Origin: Coriobacteriia bacterium
GTDB lineage: Bacteria; Actinomycetota; Coriobacteriia; Anaerosomatales; JAAXUF01
Reading direction: 5' to 3'
DNA length: 35,451 bases
NCBI GenBank assembly: GCA_013336165.1
Contig: JAAXUF010000015.1
Location: 1 to 35,451, forward strand
Below the pieces are notes generated by a model. It saw only the letters and a list, made by a program, of their open reading frames with translations. It did no database searches and was not told where the DNA came from. Position 1 is the stretch's first letter. Every line of letters starts with the position of its first letter. Of the stretch, positions 19,035-25,844 are shown in pieces. The translations under genes and the position numbers were made by a program.

Positions 19035-19065
19035 TGAGGAACCCGCCCGTAAATCGGATAGAATA
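19035..19065 (+). promoter_or_regulatory. Putative promoter of the first luxR-type gene
   Basis: TTGAGG (19035-19040) and TAGAAT (19060-19065) with a 19-base spacer. The start site would fall about 12 bases upstream of the TTG at 19084, so the mRNA would have a very short leader. The -10 match is good, the spacer long. Confidence 0.35.
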
Positions 19066-19083
19066 GGGAACGCTTACGGCGCG

Positions 19084-20667
19084 TTGAACGGGATGCATAC
19101 TGCGGGCCTAAAGAAAGACTCTGCCGTGCCGATCGCAATGGAAACAACGAGAAGATCAAGCGGTCTTCTGAGAGCGCTTGCAGGGTTCTCTATAGTCCCT
19201 GCTTTGGGAATCGCCTCGTTCAGACTCTCGGCTTGGACGATGTTCTCGTCGGGGATCGAGTCACCGGACAACACGTACACGCTGTCCGTTGTCGCGCAAG
19301 CCTTGGTGGTCATCGCAGTTCTCCTCGCCCTGAGACGAAGCAGATTCTCTCCTCGGCAGACCACGATACCGATTGCGGTCGCCGCCTTGGCTATGACGCT
19401 CGGTGCGCTCTTGGCTACCTCGCCGATCTACTTTCAGAGCTTCACTTCCGATGCTGTGGTAATGGCTGGCGGAGTGCTTCACGGAGCCGCCTCTGCAATT
19501 CTGCTTCTGGGCTGGGGTAACCTCCTGTGCTCGATCGAACCTCGCCGGTCCGCCCCCTACATCGTCTTCTCGTTCATGATCTACGGCCTTTCTTCCGCCC
19601 TTCTCTCTGGGGCGTCTGCATCAGTGCTGGAGTTTGTCACACTGGCGCTGCCGGCAGCATCAGCCTTCTTCCTCGTCTGGAGTCTCAAGAATACGCAGAA
19701 CATGGAAACCCGAGAGGTCACGATTACGCGGCCCATTCTCAAGGGACTGCCTTGGGGCATGTTCACGCTCCTGGTCATCTGCGCGATCGTGAACAGTGCA
19801 ATCAAGGGACTCATTGCGGCAAACATCTCAACGGCAACTGCGTCCTACAATCTCCTTTTGACCGGACTCTATTCCGCGATCTTCCTCGTTTTGTGTGTTT
19901 GGCTATTCGGCCTCAAACGCGACGATCCGGAGAAGATGTGGCCCCTCTTCATCATCATCTTGTTCGGAAGCCTGCTCTTCTACTCATCGTTCTCATCTGA
20001 GCACCTTGATATGGCAAGTAGCTTCGTCTCAGTCGCGCAAGGTTGTATCACTATGTTCTTCTGGGTGTTCCTCGCGGCAGCCATATACAGACAGCAACTG
20101 CCCAGACTGATCTTCTTCGGCCTAGGCAACCTGGTCTTCAGACAGGTACCGTCCTTCTTGTCAGATGCCTTCGCGTGGATCGCCCCAGGGTTCTACATTC
20201 AGGCAAGCCGCACGCTCGCAGTTGCCATCACCAGCATGAGTGCTCTGCTTGTGATCATCGCCACAATCGTCTTGCTCACCAGGCAAAGCAAGAAGATCGA
20301 TGTTGAGATCAACTCACAGGCCAAGGCGGAAGCGCCGAGCGATGCGCTGCCCTCGGCAACAGACTCCCTCGCCGCGAGATACGGACTCACGTCACGCGAA
20401 TCAGAGGTCGTCACCATTATGGCGCACGGCTATACCCTCCGGCAGATCGGAGAGGCGCTCTACATAAGCCATGACACCGTGCGTTCACATTCAAAGAGCA
20501 TTCATCGCAAACTTGGCATCCACCACAAACAGGAATTGCTCAAAATGATTGAGCAGGAGAGCAAGGAGTATATGCTCGCCGGAGACTCGAATGGCACGCC
20601 ACCGGCGACCGAGCCTTCGACGGCCGACGGCGTTCGCACTGCCGCCGACCCTCCCTCTCCTTCCTAG
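19084..20667 (+). CDS. LuxR-type regulator with polytopic membrane domain (copy 1)
   Basis: 527 aa. About twelve hydrophobic segments occupy residues about 30-415, followed by a cytoplasmic linker and a LuxR/NarL-type HTH (about 433-490: LTSRESEVVTIMAHG, then QIGEALYISHDTVRSHSKSIHRKLGI). The membrane part has the WLFGLKRDDPEKMWPLF and LIFFGLGNLVFRQ motifs also found in copy 2 (27831-29273). It is a one-component membrane sensor that should bind DNA at the membrane; such proteins are abundant in Coriobacteriia next to reductase genes. The start is uncertain: TTG at 19084, ATG at 19093 or ATG at 19138, none with an ideal ribosome-binding site. The C-terminal 30 residues are a Pro/Thr/Ala-rich tail. 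It converges on the tandem reductase genes, with hairpins between. Confidence 0.9.
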   Translation: MNGMHTAGLKKDSAVPIAMETTRRSSGLLRALAGFSIVPALGIASFRLSAWTMFSSGIESPDNTYTLSVVAQALVVIAVLLALRRSRFSPRQTTIPIAVAALAMTLGALLATSPIYFQSFTSDAVVMAGGVLHGAASAILLLGWGNLLCSIEPRRSAPYIVFSFMIYGLSSALLSGASASVLEFVTLALPAASAFFLVWSLKNTQNMETREVTITRPILKGLPWGMFTLLVICAIVNSAIKGLIAANISTATASYNLLLTGLYSAIFLVLCVWLFGLKRDDPEKMWPLFIIILFGSLLFYSSFSSEHLDMASSFVSVAQGCITMFFWVFLAAAIYRQQLPRLIFFGLGNLVFRQVPSFLSDAFAWIAPGFYIQASRTLAVAITSMSALLVIIATIVLLTRQSKKIDVEINSQAKAEAPSDALPSATDSLAARYGLTSRESEVVTIMAHGYTLRQIGEALYISHDTVRSHSKSIHRKLGIHHKQELLKMIEQESKEYMLAGDSNGTPPATEPSTADGVRTAADPPSPS

Positions 20668-20724
20668 GCAGACCCTGATCCCGCAACCGCTACCCTCTGC
20701 GGGAGAATACTGGCGCCCGCGTAG

Positions 20725-20759
20725 AAGAAGGCCCGCGACAGGAAGCCGCGGGCCTTCTT
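20725..20759. terminator. Bidirectional terminator between luxR copy 1 and reductase A
   Basis: A 13-bp stem (AAGAAGGCCCGCG at 20725-20737, complement at 20747-20759) with a 9-base loop. It is T-rich on both exit sides and lies between convergent genes, so it can serve both. A near-identical copy is at 23168-23202. Confidence 0.8.
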
Positions 20760-20764
20760 GCTCG

Positions 20765-20785
20765 CTGCAGCTGGATCAGCTGCAG
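20765..20785. repeat. Second hairpin after reductase A
   Basis: A perfect inverted repeat with 9-bp arms (CTGCAGCTG / CAGCTGCAG) and a 3-base loop, between the reductase A stop codon and the terminator. The same element occurs after reductase B at 23208-23228. It may protect the 3' end or assist termination. Confidence 0.7.
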
Positions 20786-20802
20786 GACTATAACGATGCT
20801 GG

Positions 20803-23019
20803 CTAGATCGCCCGTGCTGCGTCGTACCCGGCCTGGACGGCGTACAAGATGTTCTTGTCCTTGCCTGCACTGGCGCAGTCTCCGACGAGAGAGACCGTGT
20901 ACTTGCTCTTGAGAGCATCGGCGAGCGTGGTGTTTGCAAGCATGTCCCAGCACTCGATGACCGTATCGCACTTCAGGGTCTTCTCGACTCCGGTGTTGAT
21001 CTTCACGACAACTCCGCCATCGACGATCTTCTGGACGGTGGCTGAGTCGAAGATCCTGACGCCATGAGCATAGAGGTGGGGAATGATGTACTGCCGGAAG
21101 TGAATGGACTGCTCCTTGTCGATCTTGGCGGCAACGTCTCCGTGAACCATCGTGACCTGCTTGCCCTGAGCAAGCAGATACATGGCGAGGTCGATCGCCT
21201 GGGCGCCGGCGCCGAGGATGACGACGTTGCTGCCGATCTTGGAGTTGTCGTAGCTGCCGATGTTGACGACCTTCGGGGATGCGACCGTGGAGCTGGCGAA
21301 CTTGGCATCCCGCTTCCCGCCGACCGCAACGATGATCGCATCGGGCTTCACGGTGTCGACGAAGGCGGCGTCGACCTCTTTGCCGGTAACGACGGTGACC
21401 TTGTTGAGCGACTGCTGCTTGGTGAGGAAGGCGATGAGGTCTTCGAGGCGCTCGTGGCTACCCTTGAACCCGCTTGCGGTCTTGACCAGGCCGCCGAGGG
21501 AGCTGCCCTTCTCGTAGAGGGTGACCTTGTGTCCCTTCTGCGCGGCACGACGGGCGGCCTCCATGCCGCCTGGGCCGCCGCCGATGACCATGACGTTCTT
21601 GACGGTCTTCGCAGCGGCCAGCACGTAGCCCTCGGGCAGTGCGGCATTGTAGGCACGCTGGAGGGTGGCGTTTACACGGCAGAGTTCCGGCCCCTTCAGG
21701 CCAGTCCCTGCATCGTGGCAGTGGAAGCAACGGGTGCACGGGGCGACCTCGTCGCGCTTCTTCGCCTGGAGCTTGTTGGGGAGATCGAAATCGGCGGTAA
21801 GCCCACGGTTCATGAAGACCAGGTCGATGTCGCCGTTCTTGACCGCGTTGTTGATGAGATCAGGAGCGGTACGCGGGTCCATGCAGCCGGCGCAGCCGAC
21901 GGGAATCTTGACGGCCTTCTTGATCCTGCTGGTTGCGGGGATGAAGGCCCCGTGACCGTGATGCTTGCCATCTTGCATTCCGTCGAAATGGATACGGTAG
22001 TCAAACATCGTACCGTAGCCGGTCATACCGTCAACACGGAAGCCCGCGTGCATCTGGTCAGGTGCCCAACGGGCGGCTTCGAGGCCGGGAGTGCTCTGGC
22101 GAATCTGAATGAAATCAGCTCCGGCCTTCTCCAGGAGCTTCGCCATTTCGATGGCTTCCTCGACGGTCTGGTACTTGTCGTTATCACCCAGCTTCGTATC
22201 GTTCTCCTCCATGGCATTGATGTGAGCCATGACGTTGAGACCCGGGGCGGCCTTCTTCACGGCCGCGATCTGCTCGCACATCCAGCGACAGCGGTTTTCG
22301 ACGCTCTGCGGGCCGTACTCATCCGTACGCGTATTCGTGGAGGCCGAGTGAATGCTGCTCAGGGCGTCTGCCGTAGCGGCCTTGACCTCAAGCACGTCCC
22401 ATCCCGCCTTCTGCAGGCGCACCGCGGCAGCGGCGATATCCGTCGTGTACTGGTGAATCTGATCGACGGTCCAAGTGCTGAGGTTGACTCCCATGCCGCC
22501 CGTGTTGAACTGCAATCCGCAATAGGCGCCGTCCTTGTGTATGGCGTCCGAGAGAACCTTCGCCGGCGCGATGCCCTCATCCAGAGTCTTGACCTTCATT
22601 GTGCTGCTTGGAGCTGAGACCGCACTGAAGCCCAAGTAGCTGAGCGCACCGCCCTCACACATCACGAGGGCCGCACCGCCCTTGGCAAAACCGGTGTAGT
22701 AGTAGAGTTCCCTGTCGGCGATCTTGGCAGTGGCCGAGTCAGGCGTGTCCGAGCCTGCTGCGGTCTTGATGATGCGGTTCTTCAGCTTCATGCTGCCGAT
22801 CTGAATCGGCGAGAAGATCGCGGCGTAGTCCGTCGTGTAGGTGTCATACGTTTCATCTTGCGGGTTCAGTATGTCAACGAACATCTTCTTCTCTGCGGGT
22901 GCCGCTGTCTGCGTGGTGGACGACCCGCAGCCACCCAGTACAGAAGCGGCAGTCACCCCGAGTGCTGCCACTGTGACGCCCTCGATGAATCCGCGTCTAG
23001 TGAGTCCCTCTTTCTTCAT
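20803..23019 (-). CDS. Tat-exported lipoprotein, OYE/dienoyl-CoA-reductase-like flavin reductase (A)
   Basis: 738 aa. The N-terminus is a Tat signal (LTRRGFIEG, Arg8-Arg9) ending in a lipobox (VLGGC, Cys31), so the folded protein should be anchored outside the membrane. An OYE-like FMN barrel follows (FSPIQIGSMKLKNRIIKT, NTRTDEYGPQSVENRCRW). Next are four cysteines at 428, 431, 434 and 447 for a 4Fe-4S cluster, then an FAD fold (NVMVIGGGPGGMEAARRA) and a second nucleotide fold (VVILGAGAQAID). The architecture is that of 2,4-dienoyl-CoA reductase and trimethylamine dehydrogenase. The substrate is unknown, and the usual OYE VEIHxAHGYL histidines are replaced (LEVKAATADAL). Start ATG with AAGGAG upstream. 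It probably reduces an extracellular organic compound; the electron route is not evident. Confidence 0.9.
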   Translation of the reverse strand: MKKEGLTRRGFIEGVTVAALGVTAASVLGGCGSSTTQTAAPAEKKMFVDILNPQDETYDTYTTDYAAIFSPIQIGSMKLKNRIIKTAAGSDTPDSATAKIADRELYYYTGFAKGGAALVMCEGGALSYLGFSAVSAPSSTMKVKTLDEGIAPAKVLSDAIHKDGAYCGLQFNTGGMGVNLSTWTVDQIHQYTTDIAAAAVRLQKAGWDVLEVKAATADALSSIHSASTNTRTDEYGPQSVENRCRWMCEQIAAVKKAAPGLNVMAHINAMEENDTKLGDNDKYQTVEEAIEMAKLLEKAGADFIQIRQSTPGLEAARWAPDQMHAGFRVDGMTGYGTMFDYRIHFDGMQDGKHHGHGAFIPATSRIKKAVKIPVGCAGCMDPRTAPDLINNAVKNGDIDLVFMNRGLTADFDLPNKLQAKKRDEVAPCTRCFHCHDAGTGLKGPELCRVNATLQRAYNAALPEGYVLAAAKTVKNVMVIGGGPGGMEAARRAAQKGHKVTLYEKGSSLGGLVKTASGFKGSHERLEDLIAFLTKQQSLNKVTVVTGKEVDAAFVDTVKPDAIIVAVGGKRDAKFASSTVASPKVVNIGSYDNSKIGSNVVILGAGAQAIDLAMYLLAQGKQVTMVHGDVAAKIDKEQSIHFRQYIIPHLYAHGVRIFDSATVQKIVDGGVVVKINTGVEKTLKCDTVIECWDMLANTTLADALKSKYTVSLVGDCASAGKDKNILYAVQAGYDAARAI

Positions 23020-23076
23020 GCCCCACTCCTTCCTTTGGATCTTCAGTTGTTGCGCCGCGGCAGTGCGGCCAACATG

Positions 23077-23082
23077 AATCTA
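23077..23082 (-). promoter_or_regulatory. Putative -10 element of reductase A
   Basis: TAGATT on the minus strand, about 57 bases before the start codon. It occupies the same position relative to the conserved upstream block as TAGGCT does in reductase B (41 bases from the GATAGCCC motif in both). The -35 position is GATGCG in both, not a consensus hexamer, which suggests an activator-dependent promoter. Confidence 0.35.
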
Positions 23083-23100
23083 CCGAGAGGGGCTGGTCCT

Positions 23101-23123
23101 CGCATCCCACCAACGGGGCTATC
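23101..23123 (-). promoter_or_regulatory. Conserved upstream block, reductase A
   Basis: 23 bases, identical at 20 positions to 25548-25570 upstream of reductase B, by eye. It lies between the dyad element and the -10-like element. It could be part of the activator site or the -35 region. Confidence 0.45.
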
Positions 23124-23138
23124 TCGCCTACTGCACTC

Positions 23139-23153
23139 CACATGAATGATGTG
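23139..23153. promoter_or_regulatory. Candidate operator upstream of reductase A
   Basis: CACATGAATGATGTG, an imperfect dyad with CACAT/ATGTG arms, 120 bases before the start codon. It differs at only two positions from the element at the corresponding place in front of reductase B (CACATCGATGATGTG). A plausible site for one or both LuxR-type regulators. Confidence 0.5.
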
Positions 23154-23167
23154 ATACGTACATCGAC

Positions 23168-23202
23168 AAGAAGGCCCGCGACAGGGAGCCGCGGGCCTTC
23201 TT
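23168..23202. terminator. Terminator after reductase B
   Basis: A 13-bp stem (23168-23180 with 23190-23202), loop of 9 bases, differing from the copy at 20725-20759 by one loop base. It separates the two reductase genes, which are therefore probably independent transcription units. Confidence 0.75.
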
Positions 23203-23207
23203 GCTCG

Positions 23208-23228
23208 CTGCAGCTGGATCAGCTGCAG
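23208..23228. repeat. Second hairpin after reductase B
   Basis: The same perfect 9-bp-arm inverted repeat (CTGCAGCTG / CAGCTGCAG) as at 20765-20785, at the same distance from the stop codon. It belongs to the duplicated unit. Confidence 0.7.
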
Positions 23229-23245
23229 GACTATAACGATGCTGG

Positions 23246-25465
23246 CTAGATCGCCCGTGCCGCGTCGTACCCGGCTTGGATCGCGTACAAGATGTTCTTG
23301 TCCTTGCCTGCACTGGCGCAGTCACCGACGAGAGAGACCGTATACTTGCTCTTGAGAGCATCGGCGAGTGTGGTGTTTGCAAGTATGTCCCAGCATTCCA
23401 CGACCGTATCGCACTTCAGAGTTGTCTCAATCCCTGCACCCGTCTTGATGACAATCCCGCCGTCGACGATCTTCTGGGGGGTAGATTCGCTCCAGATCTT
23501 GACACCCTTCGCCTGGAGATGCGGCGGAATGTACTGCCGGAAGTGTGCGGACTGCTCCTTGTCGAGCTTGGCGGCAACGTCCGCGTGAACCATCTGTACC
23601 TTCTTGCCCTGTGCAAGCAGGTAGAAGGTGAGGTCGACCGCTTGGGCGCCGGCGCCAAGGATGACGACGTTGCTGCCGACCTTGGAGTTGTCGTAGCTGC
23701 CGATGTTGACGACCTTCGGGGACGCGACCGTGGAACTCGCGAACTTGGCGTCCCTCTTGCCGCCGACAGCAACGATGATCGCATCGGGCTTCACGGTGTC
23801 AACGAAAGCGGCGTCGACCTCTTTGCCGGTGACAACCGTGACCTTGTTAAGCGTCTGCTGCTTGGTGAGGAAGGCGATGAGGTCTTCGAGGCGCTCGTGG
23901 CTGCCCTTGAACCCGCTTGCGGTCTTGACCAGACCACCGAGGGAAGTGCCCTTCTCGTAGAGGGTGACCTTGTGTCCCTTCTGAGCGGCACGGCGGGCAG
24001 CCTCCATGCCGCCAGGGCCGCCGCCGATGACCATGACATTCTTGACGGTCTTCGCGGGGGCCAGCACGTAGCCCTCGGGCAGTGCGGCGGTGTAGGCGCG
24101 CTGAGTGGCGGCGTTCACGCGACAGAGCTCCGGCTCTTTGGGGCTAATCCCCGCAGTATGGCAGTGGAAGCAGCGGGTGCACGGGGCGACCTCGTCGCGC
24201 TTCTTCGCCTTAAGCTTGTTGGGGAGCTCCGGATCCACGGTGAGCGGACGGTTCATGAAGATCAGGTCGATGTCACCGTTCTTGACCGCGTTGTTCATGA
24301 GGTCAGGAGCGGTACGTGGATCCATGTAGCCGGCACAGCCGACGGGAATCTTGACGGCCTTCTTGATCAGTGCAGCGCCGGGGATGAAAGCGCCGACACC
24401 GTGGTGCTTTCCATCCTGCAGCCCCTCGAAGTGGCTGGAGTAATCGAACTGCGTGCCGTAGCCGGTCATGCCGTCGGCATGGAAGCCCGCGTGCATCTGG
24501 TCTGGGGCCCAGCAGGCAGGTTCAAGGCCGGGGGTGCCAACGCGAACCTGGATCCAGTCGACTCCGGCCTTCTCGAGGAGCTTCGCCACTTCGACGGATT
24601 CTTCGACGGTGAGGTACTTGTCGTTGTCACCAAGCTTCGCGTCGTTCTCCTCGTAAACGTTGATGAGAGTCGAGACGACAAAGTCCTTGCCGCAGGCCGC
24701 CTTCATTGCCTGAACTATTTCACATAGCCAGCGGGCACGGTTCTCGATGCTCTGCGGACCGTATTCATCTTTGCGCTTGTTCTGGCGCCGGGTGATGAAT
24801 GCGTTCATGTCGTCTGAAGTGGCGCCCTTGAACTCGACGATGTCGAATCCCGCCTTCTTCGCGGCCAGCGCCTGCTGGGCGAAGTTGGCCGTGAGCTGCT
24901 TGATCTGTGCGACGCTCAGCGTGTCAACCTGCAGAATGGCCGCTGCCGGGCCGAGGCTTCCTGTGGTCATCTGGAACCCCACATAGGCGCCGGCTGCATG
25001 CACGGCGTCCGACATGACCTTTGCGCCTGCGGTGGCCTCATCGAAAGTCTTAAAGGTAGTCGAGGTCAGTCCATTGAAGCCGTAGGGGGCCATCACGCCG
25101 CCGTCCATCATTACCACCGCTGCGCCACCCTTGGCGAAGTTAGTCATGTAATCCAGGCTGTTTTGGCTGAGTGGCGGCTTCGACGAATGGGTGTCTGAAC
25201 CTGCCCCGGTCTTGATGATGCGGTTCTTCAACGTCAGGCTGCCAACCTTGATCGGCGAGAAGATCGCAGCGTAGTCGGTGGTGTAGGTGTCATACTTTGT
25301 GTCCTGCGGGTTCAGTGTATCAACGAACATGCTCTTCTCTGCGGGAGCTGCCGTCTGCGTGGTAGACGACCCGCAACCGCTCAGTACAGAAGCGGCAGTC
25401 ACCCCGAGTGCTGCCACTGTGACGCCTTCGATGAAGCCGCGTCTGGTAAGTCCCTCATTCTTCAC
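23246..25465 (-). CDS. Tat-exported lipoprotein, OYE/dienoyl-CoA-reductase-like flavin reductase (B)
   Basis: 739 aa, a paralogue of reductase A. Tat motif LTRRGFIEG and lipobox VLSGC match A almost exactly, as do the last 320 or so residues: cluster cysteines at 429, 432, 435 and 448, an FAD fold and a second nucleotide fold. Residues about 93-250, the first half of the barrel, are strongly diverged, with gaps (A: ELYYYTGFAKGGAALVMCEGG; B: SLDYMTNFAKGGAAVVMMDGG). The usual OYE histidine motif is replaced here too (VEFKGATSDDM). The start is GTG at 25465 with AAGGAG 6 bases upstream, where A has ATG. It should use the same redox chemistry on a different substrate. It has its own dyad element and -10-like sequence and ends at its own terminator. 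Confidence 0.9.
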   Translation of the reverse strand: MKNEGLTRRGFIEGVTVAALGVTAASVLSGCGSSTTQTAAPAEKSMFVDTLNPQDTKYDTYTTDYAAIFSPIKVGSLTLKNRIIKTGAGSDTHSSKPPLSQNSLDYMTNFAKGGAAVVMMDGGVMAPYGFNGLTSTTFKTFDEATAGAKVMSDAVHAAGAYVGFQMTTGSLGPAAAILQVDTLSVAQIKQLTANFAQQALAAKKAGFDIVEFKGATSDDMNAFITRRQNKRKDEYGPQSIENRARWLCEIVQAMKAACGKDFVVSTLINVYEENDAKLGDNDKYLTVEESVEVAKLLEKAGVDWIQVRVGTPGLEPACWAPDQMHAGFHADGMTGYGTQFDYSSHFEGLQDGKHHGVGAFIPGAALIKKAVKIPVGCAGYMDPRTAPDLMNNAVKNGDIDLIFMNRPLTVDPELPNKLKAKKRDEVAPCTRCFHCHTAGISPKEPELCRVNAATQRAYTAALPEGYVLAPAKTVKNVMVIGGGPGGMEAARRAAQKGHKVTLYEKGTSLGGLVKTASGFKGSHERLEDLIAFLTKQQTLNKVTVVTGKEVDAAFVDTVKPDAIIVAVGGKRDAKFASSTVASPKVVNIGSYDNSKVGSNVVILGAGAQAVDLTFYLLAQGKKVQMVHADVAAKLDKEQSAHFRQYIPPHLQAKGVKIWSESTPQKIVDGGIVIKTGAGIETTLKCDTVVECWDILANTTLADALKSKYTVSLVGDCASAGKDKNILYAIQAGYDAARAI

Positions 25466-25523
25466 GTTCGTCTCCTTGTTCGTCGGATATCGCCTGTTGC
25501 ACTAGGGCAGAGCAACTGAGCTG

Positions 25524-25529
25524 AGCCTA
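25524..25529 (-). promoter_or_regulatory. Putative -10 element of reductase B
   Basis: TAGGCT on the minus strand, about 59 bases before the GTG start. It is positionally equivalent to TAGATT in front of reductase A and, like it, lacks a consensus -35. Confidence 0.3.
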
Positions 25530-25547
25530 CCTGTGAGGGTTCACTTT

Positions 25548-25570
25548 CGCATCACATCAACAGGGCTATC
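25548..25570 (-). promoter_or_regulatory. Conserved upstream block, reductase B
   Basis: The counterpart of 23101-23123 (20 of 23 bases match). In this copy it also contains a further GATGTGATG half-site on the minus strand, the same word as in the dyad element at 25583-25609, so this promoter may bind a regulator at two places. Confidence 0.45.
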
Positions 25571-25582
25571 CTGCTTCCTCAC

Positions 25583-25609
25583 GCACATCACATCGATGAT
25601 GTGATGTGC
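25583..25609. promoter_or_regulatory. Perfect palindromic operator candidate upstream of reductase B
   Basis: A perfect inverted repeat with 12-bp arms (GCACATCACATC and its complement) around a 3-base centre, about 120 bases before the start codon. Its core (25589-25603, CACATCGATGATGTG) is shared with the imperfect element in front of reductase A. No T-run follows, so it is more like a protein-binding site than a terminator. Confidence 0.6.
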
Positions 25610-25844
25610 TTTTCGGCAACTGATCCCGTTCTCATGGCGCGCCGACGGCGGTTCTCACGCGCCTGGGAGGTCCCGCCCAAGCCAAGTTCGCGTTCACGGG
25701 AAAGACAGCGTAAAATGGCGCCGAAATCCTTCGTTGTCTTCAGCAGAAGACCCCAAACGACTGCGAGCACTCCAAGCGCATGAGCAAACCCCGCCTGCAA
25801 ATTGCGTCCGCACTCGCCCGTGAGGACGCATCCGTGAGCCTCGC

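Larger units (their letters stand above)
20725..25609 (-). repeat. Tandem duplication of a complete reductase transcription unit
   Basis: Two head-to-tail units of about 2.4 kb, 20725-23167 and 23168-25609. Each contains, in transcription order, a dyad element, a conserved block with a -10-like element, a Tat-lipoprotein reductase gene, a CTGCAG hairpin and a terminator. The signal region, the C-terminal halves and the about 80 bases after the stop codons are nearly identical; the barrel-coding part and the leaders are diverged. The ends of the units are approximate. Confidence 0.85.
25466..25844. other. Intergenic region between reductase B and the LytM-like gene
   Basis: 379 bases between divergent genes. 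25466-25609 holds the reductase B leader, -10-like element, conserved block and dyad element. 25681-25713 encodes a short peptide resembling the TldE C-terminus followed by a stop. I see no gene in the rest. The promoter and ribosome-binding site of the plus-strand gene at 25845 are not clear. Confidence 0.5.

Noticed and set aside
21064-24727. Long plus-strand open frames (517 and 483 codons) opposite the two reductases
   Set aside because: They lie antisense to strongly recognised proteins, are mirrored in both paralogues because the sense sequence is duplicated, and have no ribosome-binding site or recognisable domain. G+C-rich codon use keeps the antisense frame open.
20803-25465. Calling the reductases BaiCD/BaiH or FadH
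   Set aside because: The architecture matches, but the Tat signal, lipobox and replaced active-site histidines do not. A specific substrate name would be unsupported.
25583-25609. Perfect palindrome read as a terminator
   Set aside because: The arms are not especially G+C-rich, there is no T-run, and no gene ends nearby on either strand. The shared core before reductase A argues for an operator.
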